A stretch of DNA of 64,000 nt, from the NCBI GenBank assembly GCA_004352715.1, contig SCFE01000120.1, forward strand, positions 826,613 through 890,612, given 5' to 3'. The notes below the pieces were generated by a model. That model was not told the origin of the DNA, did no database searches, and was given only the letters and a program-made list of their open reading frames with translations. The translations under genes and the position numbers were made by a program. The stretch comes from Hofstenia miamia (Eukaryota; Xenacoelomorpha; Acoela). Below, piece after piece: positions 1 to 10,982 of the stretch. Within the stretch, counting starts at the first letter, position 1; the number at the start of each line of letters is the position of its first letter.

Positions 1-345
1 GACTGTCTTTAATAACGTCTTGGTAAATATAGGGAATGAATTACCAAAATATATTAAACAAATAAGTAGATTAAAAAACTTTAAAATGGATATTAAAAAA
101 TATTTTTGCACTTATAATATAAAAAAACTGAAATGGCGAGGTTATAAATTTTTTAATCCTGATTACTCTATTAATAGAAACTAGCAATCGCCATAGCCCA
201 AGTTAACCACTTTTTATTAGTAAAAATGCGTTGTTTTCTTTTTTTTGTTTAATTTTGTATTACTTTCTTGACGCTTTCAGAATTTGTTATCAGTATTTCT
301 ATTTATTGTTAAAACAATTTCTGAATATAGATTTTTCTTCTTGGA
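1..345 (+). mobile_element. LINE 3' end (family B), C-terminus of ORF2 plus 3' UTR
   Basis: Plus-strand reading gives the end of a LINE ORF2 with the usual C-terminal tract: a GNELPKYIKQ segment (family form NMWNELP), then LKNFKMDIKKYF, YNIKKLKWRGYKF and NPDY. Positions 1-345 are nearly identical, in inverse orientation, to the minus strand of 8210-8530, where a longer copy lies. The copy is cut by the window edge. The 3' UTR ends near 345, where the match with the second copy stops. Jockey/CR1-type assignment is inferred from the reverse transcriptase region of the longer copy. Confidence 0.75.
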
Positions 346-594
346 ATGCTAAGTTTGTGAAGCACAAAGACTTAAGGAAGATTGCTATGAAGCTAATAAA
401 TGTAGATGCTATTCCTATTCGTTCACTTGCCATTGTTGTAGCACTGTCATATTCGTTACCTATGCATACTTCAAGCATAAATCCTCGTAGTATATATCCA
501 ATGACCGCAATCTTATTTGGTTACAGAAGAAGAACAAGAAATGTCTATATTTAGAGTTGATTTGTACAATATAAAATACTGTTTACAACACTAA
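346..594. other. Flank of LINE copy, no gene recognised
   Basis: An open frame runs on the plus strand to 554, but it begins inside the LINE 3' UTR and shows no recognisable domain. I see no supported gene before the gap at 595. Confidence 0.4.
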
Positions 595-1594
595 NNNNNN
601 NNNNNNNNNNNNNNNNNNNNNNNNNNNNNNNNNNNNNNNNNNNNNNNNNNNNNNNNNNNNNNNNNNNNNNNNNNNNNNNNNNNNNNNNNNNNNNNNNNNN
701 NNNNNNNNNNNNNNNNNNNNNNNNNNNNNNNNNNNNNNNNNNNNNNNNNNNNNNNNNNNNNNNNNNNNNNNNNNNNNNNNNNNNNNNNNNNNNNNNNNNN
801 NNNNNNNNNNNNNNNNNNNNNNNNNNNNNNNNNNNNNNNNNNNNNNNNNNNNNNNNNNNNNNNNNNNNNNNNNNNNNNNNNNNNNNNNNNNNNNNNNNNN
901 NNNNNNNNNNNNNNNNNNNNNNNNNNNNNNNNNNNNNNNNNNNNNNNNNNNNNNNNNNNNNNNNNNNNNNNNNNNNNNNNNNNNNNNNNNNNNNNNNNNN
1001 NNNNNNNNNNNNNNNNNNNNNNNNNNNNNNNNNNNNNNNNNNNNNNNNNNNNNNNNNNNNNNNNNNNNNNNNNNNNNNNNNNNNNNNNNNNNNNNNNNNN
1101 NNNNNNNNNNNNNNNNNNNNNNNNNNNNNNNNNNNNNNNNNNNNNNNNNNNNNNNNNNNNNNNNNNNNNNNNNNNNNNNNNNNNNNNNNNNNNNNNNNNN
1201 NNNNNNNNNNNNNNNNNNNNNNNNNNNNNNNNNNNNNNNNNNNNNNNNNNNNNNNNNNNNNNNNNNNNNNNNNNNNNNNNNNNNNNNNNNNNNNNNNNNN
1301 NNNNNNNNNNNNNNNNNNNNNNNNNNNNNNNNNNNNNNNNNNNNNNNNNNNNNNNNNNNNNNNNNNNNNNNNNNNNNNNNNNNNNNNNNNNNNNNNNNNN
1401 NNNNNNNNNNNNNNNNNNNNNNNNNNNNNNNNNNNNNNNNNNNNNNNNNNNNNNNNNNNNNNNNNNNNNNNNNNNNNNNNNNNNNNNNNNNNNNNNNNNN
1501 NNNNNNNNNNNNNNNNNNNNNNNNNNNNNNNNNNNNNNNNNNNNNNNNNNNNNNNNNNNNNNNNNNNNNNNNNNNNNNNNNNNNNNNNNNNNNN
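595..1594. other. Assembly gap (1000 N)
   Basis: Exactly 1000 N, probably a placeholder of unknown true size. It interrupts the mariner whose 5' half lies at 1595-1954. Confidence 0.95.
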
Positions 1595-1954
1595 CCAGGT
1601 GCTCCCTGCCAGCCTCTACCCACCTGGCGACTGTGCGATATGAAGGAGCAGTATCCCCCAGTACCACAACCAAGTCCTGGGTAATCTTGGCCGCAGAGTC
1701 TCCGAGCTTGTGGCGCGCAAAAACGTAGAATCGCCAACCTTCCGGTGAAAAATCTGCCATTTCAGCCATACCAGAAAATATGACCGTCTTCAACGTCGAA
1801 TAACTACTGACTCCAACGTACAAACTGCTAGATCTAGCGTGATTAGAACTGACTAATGATTGGTTAGTTATGTAAACAAAGCGTCATTACTCTACTCCGA
1901 CTGCTACTGTTACGTAATCAGAAGTTGCCATTACTTATTGAACGCCCCTCGTAG
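1595..1954 (-). mobile_element. mariner-type transposon, 5' half (terminal repeat and transposase N-terminus)
   Basis: The minus strand starts with a terminal inverted repeat (1923-1954) and then encodes the N-terminus of a mariner transposase from about 1770 to 1595. Readable pieces include SPEGWRFYVFARHKLGDSAA and SYRTVARWVEAGREHL, the DNA-binding helix-turn-helix region. The frame is open until the gap. The matching C-terminal half with the other terminal repeat lies at 5954-6345. Both halves sit in the same REL-LINE, which suggests they are one element split by a scaffolding error. No full-length transposase can be read. Confidence 0.85.
1923..1954 (-). repeat. mariner terminal inverted repeat, 5' end
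   Basis: On the minus strand this 32-bp stretch begins CTACGAGGGGCGTTCAATAA and is identical over 32 bp to the plus-strand repeat at 5954-5985. The dinucleotide outside it (1955-1956) is TA, the mariner target site. Confidence 0.9.
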
Positions 1955-2837
1955 TATCTTCCTTGTCTCCCTGTCTAATTCTCCCAATTCATTCTTGTTC
2001 CATCTAACTATTCTTGCCGAATATCTCAACACTGGTATCGTCCATGTATTAATTACATTTATACTATTCTGTCCATTCAATGCTGACTTCTGTAGTACCT
2101 TCCTTACTCTCCTCTTGTATTCTTTTCTTAACCAACAAAAACAACAACAACAACATATATTTAAGTTCTCATGTACATATATGTACATATACATGTATTA
2201 AGTTTACAAACTTATTAAGAACATAAATAATGCAACTTTCTTCATATGAGCTTAGTTATGTTAGTAAATGTTTGTTTTTTGGTTAAGTTTATAAATTACA
2301 TATAACTTAGTAAATATTTTTACTTATTGTTCTTGAGTTGCACATCTTATTCTATAATTAGTCAGATAATTGATATTTTGTTGGGTAATCGTGTTTTTCA
2401 TTTCCTCATGATCTGTTCTATCTTTATCACACCTAAGTACTTGTACCCCTCTTTGACTTCCTCAATCTTATCCCAACTGCTTGTCCTCAAACCATCTGTG
2501 TACTTGCCTCTGGTCATTGTCACTATCGCACAATTTCCTAATCCAAATTCCAACCCAGAATCTCTGCTTGCCTTCTCCAATGTCTCCACTTGCTTCTGCA
2601 ACATCTTCCTTGAACAAGCATACATCTTCAGGTCATCTATGTACCACAGGTAACTTACTACTCTACCATTCTTCTCCAACTTATACCCTATACCTGTCTC
2701 CTTTAACTTTTCTGTGATGAGAATTAAGCTCACTACAAACAGTAGCTGTCTCCCTGGAATATGCCTCGCTAAACCTCAACCTGTGTCCGTCTATGTCAGT
2801 CTGCCACATTCCCATCTCCCTCTCTAGAAACTCAACC
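1955..2837 (-). mobile_element. REL-endonuclease LINE, reverse transcriptase segment (dead)
   Basis: In minus orientation the stretch reads, from 2837 leftwards, VEFLEREMGMWQTDIDGHRL, a GIFQGDS motif, LLFVVSLILITEKL, then SYLWYIDDLKMYA with the catalytic YIDD box, GYKYLGV, and after an AT-rich interruption (about 2140-2397) YKRRVRKVLQK, INTWTIPVLRYSA and NELGELDRETRKI. This is the RT and thumb region of LINEs of the NeSL/SLACS type that end in a restriction-like endonuclease. About 7 nt are missing between GDS and LLFV, which shifts the frame. The segment stops at the mariner TA site (1955). Its continuation (ERAFNLNGNIDRLYMARHKE) is found at 5953. Confidence 0.8.
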
Positions 2838-3837
2838 NNNNNNNNNNNNNNNNNNNNNNNNNNNNNNNNNNNNNNNNNNNNNNNNNNNNNNNNNNNNNNN
2901 NNNNNNNNNNNNNNNNNNNNNNNNNNNNNNNNNNNNNNNNNNNNNNNNNNNNNNNNNNNNNNNNNNNNNNNNNNNNNNNNNNNNNNNNNNNNNNNNNNNN
3001 NNNNNNNNNNNNNNNNNNNNNNNNNNNNNNNNNNNNNNNNNNNNNNNNNNNNNNNNNNNNNNNNNNNNNNNNNNNNNNNNNNNNNNNNNNNNNNNNNNNN
3101 NNNNNNNNNNNNNNNNNNNNNNNNNNNNNNNNNNNNNNNNNNNNNNNNNNNNNNNNNNNNNNNNNNNNNNNNNNNNNNNNNNNNNNNNNNNNNNNNNNNN
3201 NNNNNNNNNNNNNNNNNNNNNNNNNNNNNNNNNNNNNNNNNNNNNNNNNNNNNNNNNNNNNNNNNNNNNNNNNNNNNNNNNNNNNNNNNNNNNNNNNNNN
3301 NNNNNNNNNNNNNNNNNNNNNNNNNNNNNNNNNNNNNNNNNNNNNNNNNNNNNNNNNNNNNNNNNNNNNNNNNNNNNNNNNNNNNNNNNNNNNNNNNNNN
3401 NNNNNNNNNNNNNNNNNNNNNNNNNNNNNNNNNNNNNNNNNNNNNNNNNNNNNNNNNNNNNNNNNNNNNNNNNNNNNNNNNNNNNNNNNNNNNNNNNNNN
3501 NNNNNNNNNNNNNNNNNNNNNNNNNNNNNNNNNNNNNNNNNNNNNNNNNNNNNNNNNNNNNNNNNNNNNNNNNNNNNNNNNNNNNNNNNNNNNNNNNNNN
3601 NNNNNNNNNNNNNNNNNNNNNNNNNNNNNNNNNNNNNNNNNNNNNNNNNNNNNNNNNNNNNNNNNNNNNNNNNNNNNNNNNNNNNNNNNNNNNNNNNNNN
3701 NNNNNNNNNNNNNNNNNNNNNNNNNNNNNNNNNNNNNNNNNNNNNNNNNNNNNNNNNNNNNNNNNNNNNNNNNNNNNNNNNNNNNNNNNNNNNNNNNNNN
3801 NNNNNNNNNNNNNNNNNNNNNNNNNNNNNNNNNNNNN
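2838..3837. other. Assembly gap (1000 N)
   Basis: 1000 N. To its left is LINE RT sequence that should continue into 7346-8205; to its right is an unrelated coding fragment. Confidence 0.95.
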
Positions 3838-3838
3838 A

Positions 3839-3994
3839 CAAAAAGATACATCTCGAAATGCTATCAATGAAATTAGATTTCGATATACTTTACAAGGTGC
3901 TCCTGCAGATCCATTTAAATTCTATGCGTTGATTATGTATGAACAAGACATATCTGTAAATACAACATCCAATCGAACTACTTTAACATTTTAA
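3839..3994 (+). CDS. Orphan C-terminal coding fragment of unknown protein
   Basis: Directly after the gap the plus strand is open for 51 residues to a TAA at 3992-3994. It contains NEIRFRYTLQGAPADPF and KFYALIMYEQDISVNTT. The alternating hydrophobic/polar pattern suggests beta strands. I cannot name a family: it does not look like any LINE or transposase segment in this window. A structural (capsid-like) protein of a large DNA transposon is one possibility, but this is only an impression. The 5' part is lost in the gap, so a chance frame cannot be excluded. Confidence 0.35.
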   Translation, partial: QKDTSRNAINEIRFRYTLQGAPADPFKFYALIMYEQDISVNTTSNRTTLTF

Positions 3995-4429
3995 GGAAAA
4001 TAATTTTGAAAAAATATTTTCTTTTTTCTTTAATGTAATGCTAAAATTTTTAATGAGACCTGTACCTGTCGACCTGACGTGAAACAGACATTGATTCACA
4101 ATATTTAAAGATTTAATTCTCTCTTTAACCAAATTGTGATTAACTTTATTCATTCTTGATATTTTTATATAGGCCTCTAGAGGTTTTCTAAAAAATGCAA
4201 AAAAATTGCTCGAAAACATATTGGTACATAGTTAAAATGGGGGGTATAATTGAATAATTATTTATACGGATATGGCCGCAGTTTTTTTGACCCCTGGCCG
4301 CAAAAGCCTGAATTTCTAAAAAACGCCTTTTTTCTTATCAAAATCAATAGAAAAGAGTAAAAAGTTATTGAAAACTGATTATTATTAGAAACCTACATAT
4401 ATACTACCCTGCTTTTCTTTACTACTCTG
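3995..4429. other. AT-rich non-coding stretch
   Basis: Only AT-rich sequence with short frames full of stops on both strands; no motif recognised. Confidence 0.4.
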
Positions 4430-5107
4430 ACCCTTTGCTCCATCTCTTTCGTTCTCTCCTCCTAACATCTACATTCTCTAAAAATGGAAAACTTCCTTAG
4501 TTGTTCCTATTTTCAAAATGGGCAAAAATCTTCCCCGACACCACTGTTCTTCTTACCGGCCAATTTCTATTCTTTCTAACCCATCTCTTACCTTTGAAAG
4601 AGTCATATTTAACGCTATTTATGTCGCATAGATCTACTGCATTCTCCCTTCTACAATTTCTTGATAGGGTCTATTCTCATTATGATCATAATGTTCAGTT
4701 TTGCGTCTATGTTGACTTTAAAAAAGCCTTTGATAAAATTCATTGTATCTTACTGAGCAAAACTTGGTATTGACTCTTCCTTCATTTCTCTCATCTCTGA
4801 TTATCTTTCTGACAGATCTCATTTAGTTTGCATTGTCTCCATATTTTCTGATGAACGTACTGTTACTTCTGGTGTACCTCAAAGTTGGATTCTTGGGCTA
4901 TTTCTCTTCAATTATTCATCAATGATTTTATCCTGCACGTTTCTGACTCTAATTCTGATTGCATGCTATATGCTGATGACACTCGCGTTTTCTCTTCTAT
5001 TTCAAATAGTATGCAGTCAAGCATTGTTCAAGTTTAACTTTGGTCATCTACTTATGGGCTTCCATTTAATGTCTCCAAAACGGAAGCTCTCTTTTCTGTT
5101 CCTCTAG
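4430..5107 (+). pseudogene. LINE reverse transcriptase fragment (jockey/CR1 type)
   Basis: The plus strand encodes, with frame changes, WKTSLVVPIFKMGKN, SYRPISILSN, FERVIFNAI, then STAFSLLQFLDRVYSHYDHN, VQFCVYVDFKKAFDKIH, a VPQ-x-ILGxLLF relic, LFINDFILHVSDSNSDCMLY with the YADD box of the RT active site, and GLPFNVSKTEALFS. This order is typical of the RT palm of jockey/CR1-type LINEs. At least three frameshifts and stops make it non-functional. It abuts the 3' truncated end of the REL-LINE at 5107, so one element was inserted into or joined to the other. Confidence 0.8.
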
Positions 5108-5953
5108 AACCGGTCCTACTTTAACCTTCTTCAATTTCCACAGCCTTTCTATTTCTTCTGCCAACTCCCTGTACGTGTCTATCTTCACTTTCTCCTTCCT
5201 TTCTACATTCCTGTCCTTTGGAACTGTTATGTCTATCACTGTTCCCAATCTTTTCCCTTTGTCTACTACTACTATGTCTGGCCTCCGCGCTTCTACTACC
5301 TTGGCTTGTCTGTATGTTGAAGTGCCACAGTATCTTAACCTTCTCATTTTCTATGACGCAATGTGACTTGTGCTCACACCACTTGTCTCCTGCTTCTAAC
5401 CCATGCTTCCTGCTAAAACTCCAGTGTACCATTCTTCCCACCTTGTCATGCCTGAACTTATACTCATTCTGCGCCAACTTCTCAGACCCTGCTATCAGAT
5501 GATCTACTGTCGCCGCCTCTTTCTTACATAGCCTACACTTATCACTTACTTCTACTCTTCTGTTTATATGCTTCTTCACGCAGTTTGTTCTTATTGCTTG
5601 CTCCTGTGCTGCCATTATCAGTGCTTCTTTAACCACTTGTTGCTCTCTTCTCTGTCACACATTTCTGTGTTCCTCCAGTATTCTCCATACATTACCTTCT
5701 GCCTATAACTTGTTTGTCGCTCTGATTCCATCCTACTCTGGTATACCATCTTTCCTTAACTCTCAGTTCTTATTTTCCTTAACTCCTTAGTGACCTACAG
5801 TACGGACCCCTTAGGTTGCACTTCTACATATTCCTTTAGCCCTAGCGCTTCTGCTTCTAGTTTCCTCTACAATTAGCAGGCCTGTCCCTTCTTTATGCCT
5901 TGCCATGTACAGCCTATCTATATTCCCATTTAAGTTGAATGCTCTCTCTGCTG
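5108..5953 (-). mobile_element. REL-endonuclease LINE, C-terminal part (zinc finger and endonuclease)
   Basis: From 5953 leftwards the minus strand reads ERAFNLNGNIDRLYMARHKE, then a cysteine/histidine finger CRLCKKEAATVDHLIAGSEK followed by EYKFRHDKVGRMVHW, then ENEKVKILWHFNIQT and, after a frameshift, EARRPDIVVVDKGKRLGTVI and DITVPKD, ending in LWKLKKVKVGPVL. The finger and the RPDIVVVD...IDITVP block are the zinc finger and PD-(D/E)XK-like nuclease of LINEs that use a restriction-like endonuclease. The reading has several breaks. The right end at 5953 is the mariner insertion point that matches 1955. Confidence 0.85.
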
Positions 5954-5985
5954 CTACGAGGGGCGTTCAATAAGTAATGGCAACT
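5954..5985 (+). repeat. mariner terminal inverted repeat, 3' end
   Basis: 32 bp identical to the reverse complement of 1923-1954. Confidence 0.9.
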
Positions 5986-6345
5986 GGTTCATAGAATTTT
6001 TATTCACGAATAAAACAACACAATGACATTCAAAGTCCTTCAAAATACTCCCCTCGCACCTCCACGCAGCGTCAGTGTCTTCGTATCCATGCTTGGAACA
6101 TTTCTGCGTACTCCGGAAATGGGATACTCCTCAGCTCCTGATTTATCCTCCTAGCCAAATCTTGTTCTCTCGAAAAATTGCACCCAGCCATGCGTTCGGT
6201 GAGTTTTGGAAACGCCCAGAAATCGCACGGGGCAAGATCTGGGCTGTAGGGTGGGTGCGCCACTGGTTTCAGGCGGTTTTCGGTGATGAAATCCCTCGTT
6301 TTGGCAGCTGTGTGGCTTGAGGCATTGTCATGGTGCATGTGGATG
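5954..6345 (-). mobile_element. mariner-type transposon, 3' half (transposase C-terminus and terminal repeat)
   Basis: The minus strand from 6345 to 6072 encodes the C-terminal third of a mariner transposase: HMHHDNASSHTAAKTRDFI with the second catalytic aspartate, HPPYSPDLAPCDFWAFPKL with the third aspartate of the DD34D triad, then CNFSREQDLARRINQEL and MFQAWIRRH before the stop. The 32-bp terminal repeat lies at 5954-5985. The dinucleotide outside the repeat on the plus strand is TG, so one copy of the TA target has mutated. The N-terminal half is at 1595-1954. The part seen here is not visibly broken. Confidence 0.88.
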
Positions 6346-7345
6346 NNNNNNNNNNNNNNNNNNNNNNNNNNNNNNNNNNNNNNNNNNNNNNNNNNNNNNN
6401 NNNNNNNNNNNNNNNNNNNNNNNNNNNNNNNNNNNNNNNNNNNNNNNNNNNNNNNNNNNNNNNNNNNNNNNNNNNNNNNNNNNNNNNNNNNNNNNNNNNN
6501 NNNNNNNNNNNNNNNNNNNNNNNNNNNNNNNNNNNNNNNNNNNNNNNNNNNNNNNNNNNNNNNNNNNNNNNNNNNNNNNNNNNNNNNNNNNNNNNNNNNN
6601 NNNNNNNNNNNNNNNNNNNNNNNNNNNNNNNNNNNNNNNNNNNNNNNNNNNNNNNNNNNNNNNNNNNNNNNNNNNNNNNNNNNNNNNNNNNNNNNNNNNN
6701 NNNNNNNNNNNNNNNNNNNNNNNNNNNNNNNNNNNNNNNNNNNNNNNNNNNNNNNNNNNNNNNNNNNNNNNNNNNNNNNNNNNNNNNNNNNNNNNNNNNN
6801 NNNNNNNNNNNNNNNNNNNNNNNNNNNNNNNNNNNNNNNNNNNNNNNNNNNNNNNNNNNNNNNNNNNNNNNNNNNNNNNNNNNNNNNNNNNNNNNNNNNN
6901 NNNNNNNNNNNNNNNNNNNNNNNNNNNNNNNNNNNNNNNNNNNNNNNNNNNNNNNNNNNNNNNNNNNNNNNNNNNNNNNNNNNNNNNNNNNNNNNNNNNN
7001 NNNNNNNNNNNNNNNNNNNNNNNNNNNNNNNNNNNNNNNNNNNNNNNNNNNNNNNNNNNNNNNNNNNNNNNNNNNNNNNNNNNNNNNNNNNNNNNNNNNN
7101 NNNNNNNNNNNNNNNNNNNNNNNNNNNNNNNNNNNNNNNNNNNNNNNNNNNNNNNNNNNNNNNNNNNNNNNNNNNNNNNNNNNNNNNNNNNNNNNNNNNN
7201 NNNNNNNNNNNNNNNNNNNNNNNNNNNNNNNNNNNNNNNNNNNNNNNNNNNNNNNNNNNNNNNNNNNNNNNNNNNNNNNNNNNNNNNNNNNNNNNNNNNN
7301 NNNNNNNNNNNNNNNNNNNNNNNNNNNNNNNNNNNNNNNNNNNNN
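6346..7345. other. Assembly gap (1000 N)
   Basis: 1000 N. Mariner C-terminal sequence lies to the left and REL-LINE sequence without any mariner to the right. Confidence 0.95.
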
Positions 7346-8205
7346 ATTTCCAAGTTGTTGGCAGAGATGTTATTGGCCTGAAGTTGCTTGCCTCGCTACC
7401 TTTCTTTGGGTCCTTCTCTATCAGAAATGTCCTTTCCACTACCATCCACTCTGGACACCCACTCACCACACACTTCTCCAATGCTACTGCTAATCTCTCA
7501 TGAACACTTGTGAATTTCTTCAGCCAATACCCATGTACCTCATCTCTGCCTGGCGCCTTCCAGTTATTCATCTTCTTTAGAGCTTCCTTCAGCTTTGCAG
7601 TTATTACTTCTTCTTCTTGCCTGAATTCCTTCTGTATCTGCACACTCTCTATCTCTGGTCCCGCACTTCAACATATATTCTCCCAGAACCTTACTGCATC
7701 CTCGCCTGCTTTAGCTGTAGCCTTTTCTGCTGCATCTAGTTCTTTGTAGAATCTTCGTTCTTGGGTCTCAAAATTCATATTGTCTCTTGCCTGCTTTGTT
7801 CTTGTCCTATATTTTCTGTTTCTCAGCTTCTGCAACTAATCTCTGCTTAAGCTCTTCTCGCAGTTTCTATAGTCTTGCCCTTACCTACCCTGCACTTGTT
7901 CTGTACTGTCTTACTTGTCCTGATCTTTCCTATTTCCTGCCTAATCCTTGCCACTTTATTCTCAATTCTTCTCTCCCATGCTGGTTTTCTTTCTCCCTTC
8001 TCTTCTTGTGGTCTTTTCTTCTTCATGTCCATGCCTACATTCTTCAGCACCTACCATGAGCCTGCATACACTAACCTGTTTATCTCTGTTACACTCTTAG
8101 CATCTATCCTTTCTAATACTTTAACCTTTGCTGTTTCTACTGCTAACTTGCTTCTCTTAATGCCGTTTGGTACTGGCAACCTACTTCTGTATTATATTAG
8201 GTTGA
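7346..8205 (-). mobile_element. REL-endonuclease LINE, region before and at the start of the RT domain
   Basis: Minus-strand reading from 8205 to 7346 gives basic segments RRPQEEKGERKPAWERRIE and NKVARIRQEIGKIRTSK, then DAAEKATAKAGEDAVRFWEN, VQIQKEFRQEEEVITAKLKE, NNWKAPGRDEVHGYWLKKF (the KAPGxDxxxxxWLK motif before RT) and SNFRPITSLPTTWK (RT block 1). Some frame breaks occur around 7640-7850. It joins in sense and order to the RT segment at 1955-2837 and the C-terminus at 5108-5953. The right border is the LINE-B insertion at about 8206-8210. Confidence 0.8.
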
Positions 8206-8209
8206 TGCA

Positions 8210-10390
8210 TTTTTAAGAAGAAGAAAAATCTATATTCAGAAATTGTTTTAACAATAATAGAAATACTGATAACAAATTCTGAAAGCATCAAGAAAGTAAT
8301 ACAAAATTAAACAAAAAAAAGAAAACAACGAATACTTGCAAATAAAATGTGGTTAACTTGGGCTATGACGATTGCTAGTTTCTATTAATCTAGTAATCAG
8401 GATTATAAAATTTATAACCTCGCCATTTCAGTTTTTTTATATTATAAGTGCAAAAATATTTGTTAATATCCATTTTAAAGTTTTTTAATCTACTTATTTG
8501 TTTAATATATTTTGGTAATTCATTCCACATATTTATAGCTGTGTTTAGAAATGAATTTTTCATTATTCGCTTTTTATACCTAATAGGTTCAATTATGTGT
8601 GTTCTTTTATTTTGTTTATTGACTAATTTTGCAACAAGAAAGTCATTTTTGTAATATGGGAAGGTATTGTTAACTATTTTGAAGAACGTCGTTAAGACAT
8701 TTATATGGATGTAACATTGCGGATGTAGAAATAACTTTGAAATTTTTTTATATTCATTATTCTCATTGATACTACTTTGATAGCCCAATTTAGTTGCACT
8801 TGGAATTTCCTGAGAAATTNNNNNNNNNNNNNNNNNNNNNNNNNNNNNNNNNNNNNNNNNNNNNNNNNNNNNNNNNNNNNNNNNNNNNNNNNNNNNNNNN
8901 NNNNNNNNNNNNNNNNNNNNNNNNNNNNNNNNNNNNNNNNNNNNNNNNNNNNNNNNNNNNNNNNNNNNNNNNNNNNNNNNNNNNNNNNNNNNNNNNNNNN
9001 NNNNNNNNNNNNNNNNNNNNNNNNNNNNNNNNNNNNNNNNNNNNNNNNNNNNNNNNNNNNNNNNNNNNNNNNNNNNNNNNNNNNNNNNNNNNNNNNNNNN
9101 NNNNNNNNNNNNNNNNNNNNNNNNNNNNNNNNNNNNNNNNNNNNNNNNNNNNNNNNNNNNNNNNNNNNNNNNNNNNNNNNNNNNNNNNNNNNNNNNNNNN
9201 NNNNNNNNNNNNNNNNNNNNNNNNNNNNNNNNNNNNNNNNNNNNNNNNNNNNNNNNNNNNNNNNNNNNNNNNNNNNNNNNNNNNNNNNNNNNNNNNNNNN
9301 NNNNNNNNNNNNNNNNNNNNNNNNNNNNNNNNNNNNNNNNNNNNNNNNNNNNNNNNNNNNNNNNNNNNNNNNNNNNNNNNNNNNNNNNNNNNNNNNNNNN
9401 NNNNNNNNNNNNNNNNNNNNNNNNNNNNNNNNNNNNNNNNNNNNNNNNNNNNNNNNNNNNNNNNNNNNNNNNNNNNNNNNNNNNNNNNNNNNNNNNNNNN
9501 NNNNNNNNNNNNNNNNNNNNNNNNNNNNNNNNNNNNNNNNNNNNNNNNNNNNNNNNNNNNNNNNNNNNNNNNNNNNNNNNNNNNNNNNNNNNNNNNNNNN
9601 NNNNNNNNNNNNNNNNNNNNNNNNNNNNNNNNNNNNNNNNNNNNNNNNNNNNNNNNNNNNNNNNNNNNNNNNNNNAATTCATTATCATTCATTGTTGATC
9701 GCCATTTTTCTGTAGCTTGTATTAAAGCGTCGCTCGTAGAAATACCTTTACGACAACCATATTGAACCATATTGTGGTGTGGAGTAGTGCAAAGATGCTC
9801 GTTAATTTGATTAAAAAGAATTCGTTCAAAAATTTTGCTGATTGGAGAAGTGATCAGAAGTGATCGAAATCGGTCTATAATTTTCGCAATCTTCAGGATC
9901 ATTTATTTTAAATAATGGTGTTATATTTGCCAATTTTAATTCATCTGGAAAGGTACATTCATACCGTTGTAGTTTCCTAAATTTAAGAAAATTTCATTGA
10001 AATCATTGCAGATTTCCTTCTTATTTGTAATGGATTTATCTTTATAGTATAATCTTTCTATTTCTTCGGTTCGCATGTTTTTTCTATTTAGCAAATTGTT
10101 AACAAATTCCCACTTATTTTTTTGGAAGAAAGATTGATACTGAAAACGGGAATAATTATTTCTTGCTTTCCTTATAGCAATATTACATAAATTTCGTGCA
10201 GATTTATAAGCATTATGATTTTCCAGTGTTTGGGAATTTAAGTATTTCTTCAATTTCTGTTTCTTTATTTGAATTAAATCGATGCATCTAGAATCAATCC
10301 ATGGCTTTGAAACATTATTTTGAGTTTTTTGGCATATTCGGAGGAAAGAATATATTTTTCTGGGCAGCATATATCCAAATATAAAAGTAA
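8210..10390 (-). mobile_element. LINE family B, 5'-truncated, with internal gap
   Basis: Minus strand. Downstream of a short leader the frame 10370-9936 covers the linker between endonuclease and RT (SKPWIDSRCIDLIQIKKQKL, KNKWEFVNNLLNRKNM, DFNEIFLNLG). RT begins at about 9935 with LANITPLFKINDPEDCENYR, PISKIFERILFNQINEHL and VQYGCRKGISTSDALIQATE. The gap 8820-9675 removes the catalytic core. 8819-8390 gives the thumb and C-terminus (FKIVNNTFPYYKNDFLVAKL, INMWNELPKYIKQISRLKNF, WRGYKFYNPDY) and a stop at 8390. The 3' UTR to 8210 matches 190-345. Motif order fits a jockey/CR1-type LINE. There is a frameshift near 9870-9935. Confidence 0.85.
8820..9675. other. Assembly gap (856 N)
   Basis: The non-round length suggests an estimated size. 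About 285 codons of LINE RT would fit here, the expected amount. Confidence 0.95.
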
Positions 10391-10982
10391 AGTTTTTGTA
10401 AAATGTGATAGCAGAAATTCTAGAAGGAATTTTTTTTATTTATTAGTGAAAATGGCCACGCTTACTTTTTTCGTTATTGTTTAGAAGATTTACATTCCAG
10501 TCCCCATTACCATTATATTCGTCGCTTCATAATGTATGCATGGTGATAAAATTACGTGTCATATAAGGCAAAGGTTGTCTGCTAAAATGAAATAACTGAA
10601 GAATTTATGGTTTCAGGAATTATGCAACTGAAGCAAAGCTAATTCATCTAGAACAGTTAGTACAATGTTACGAAATAGCCTAATCAACTCCTCGTGTTTT
10701 AACTATCGATGCAAGTTCGAAAACTTCCAATTTTACAGATAATTCACTTCTATTACATTTCAGGACATCACATAATTCAAAAGGAAGCAATCAAAGATTT
10801 TCGAAGTGTTCCCTATTTAACAATTGATGGTATTCCGATGATGAGTTTAATTAATACGCGATGCAGGATTTCATTTTATAAGCTGTAGTAAAAATACTCT
10901 ATTCATGTTTCTGCTAAAGATCATACACAATATTACGCATGCAATGTAGTCCCACACAAACGTTCGCCATAGAAATTTAAAT
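10391..10982. other. No gene recognised
   Basis: AT-rich, no open frame of note. It separates the LINE from a transposase relic and may include the rest of that relic, too decayed to read. Confidence 0.4.

Noticed and set aside
595-1823. Long open frames of 340-430 codons across the N gaps
   Set aside because: Most of their length is N; only the short readable ends mean anything.
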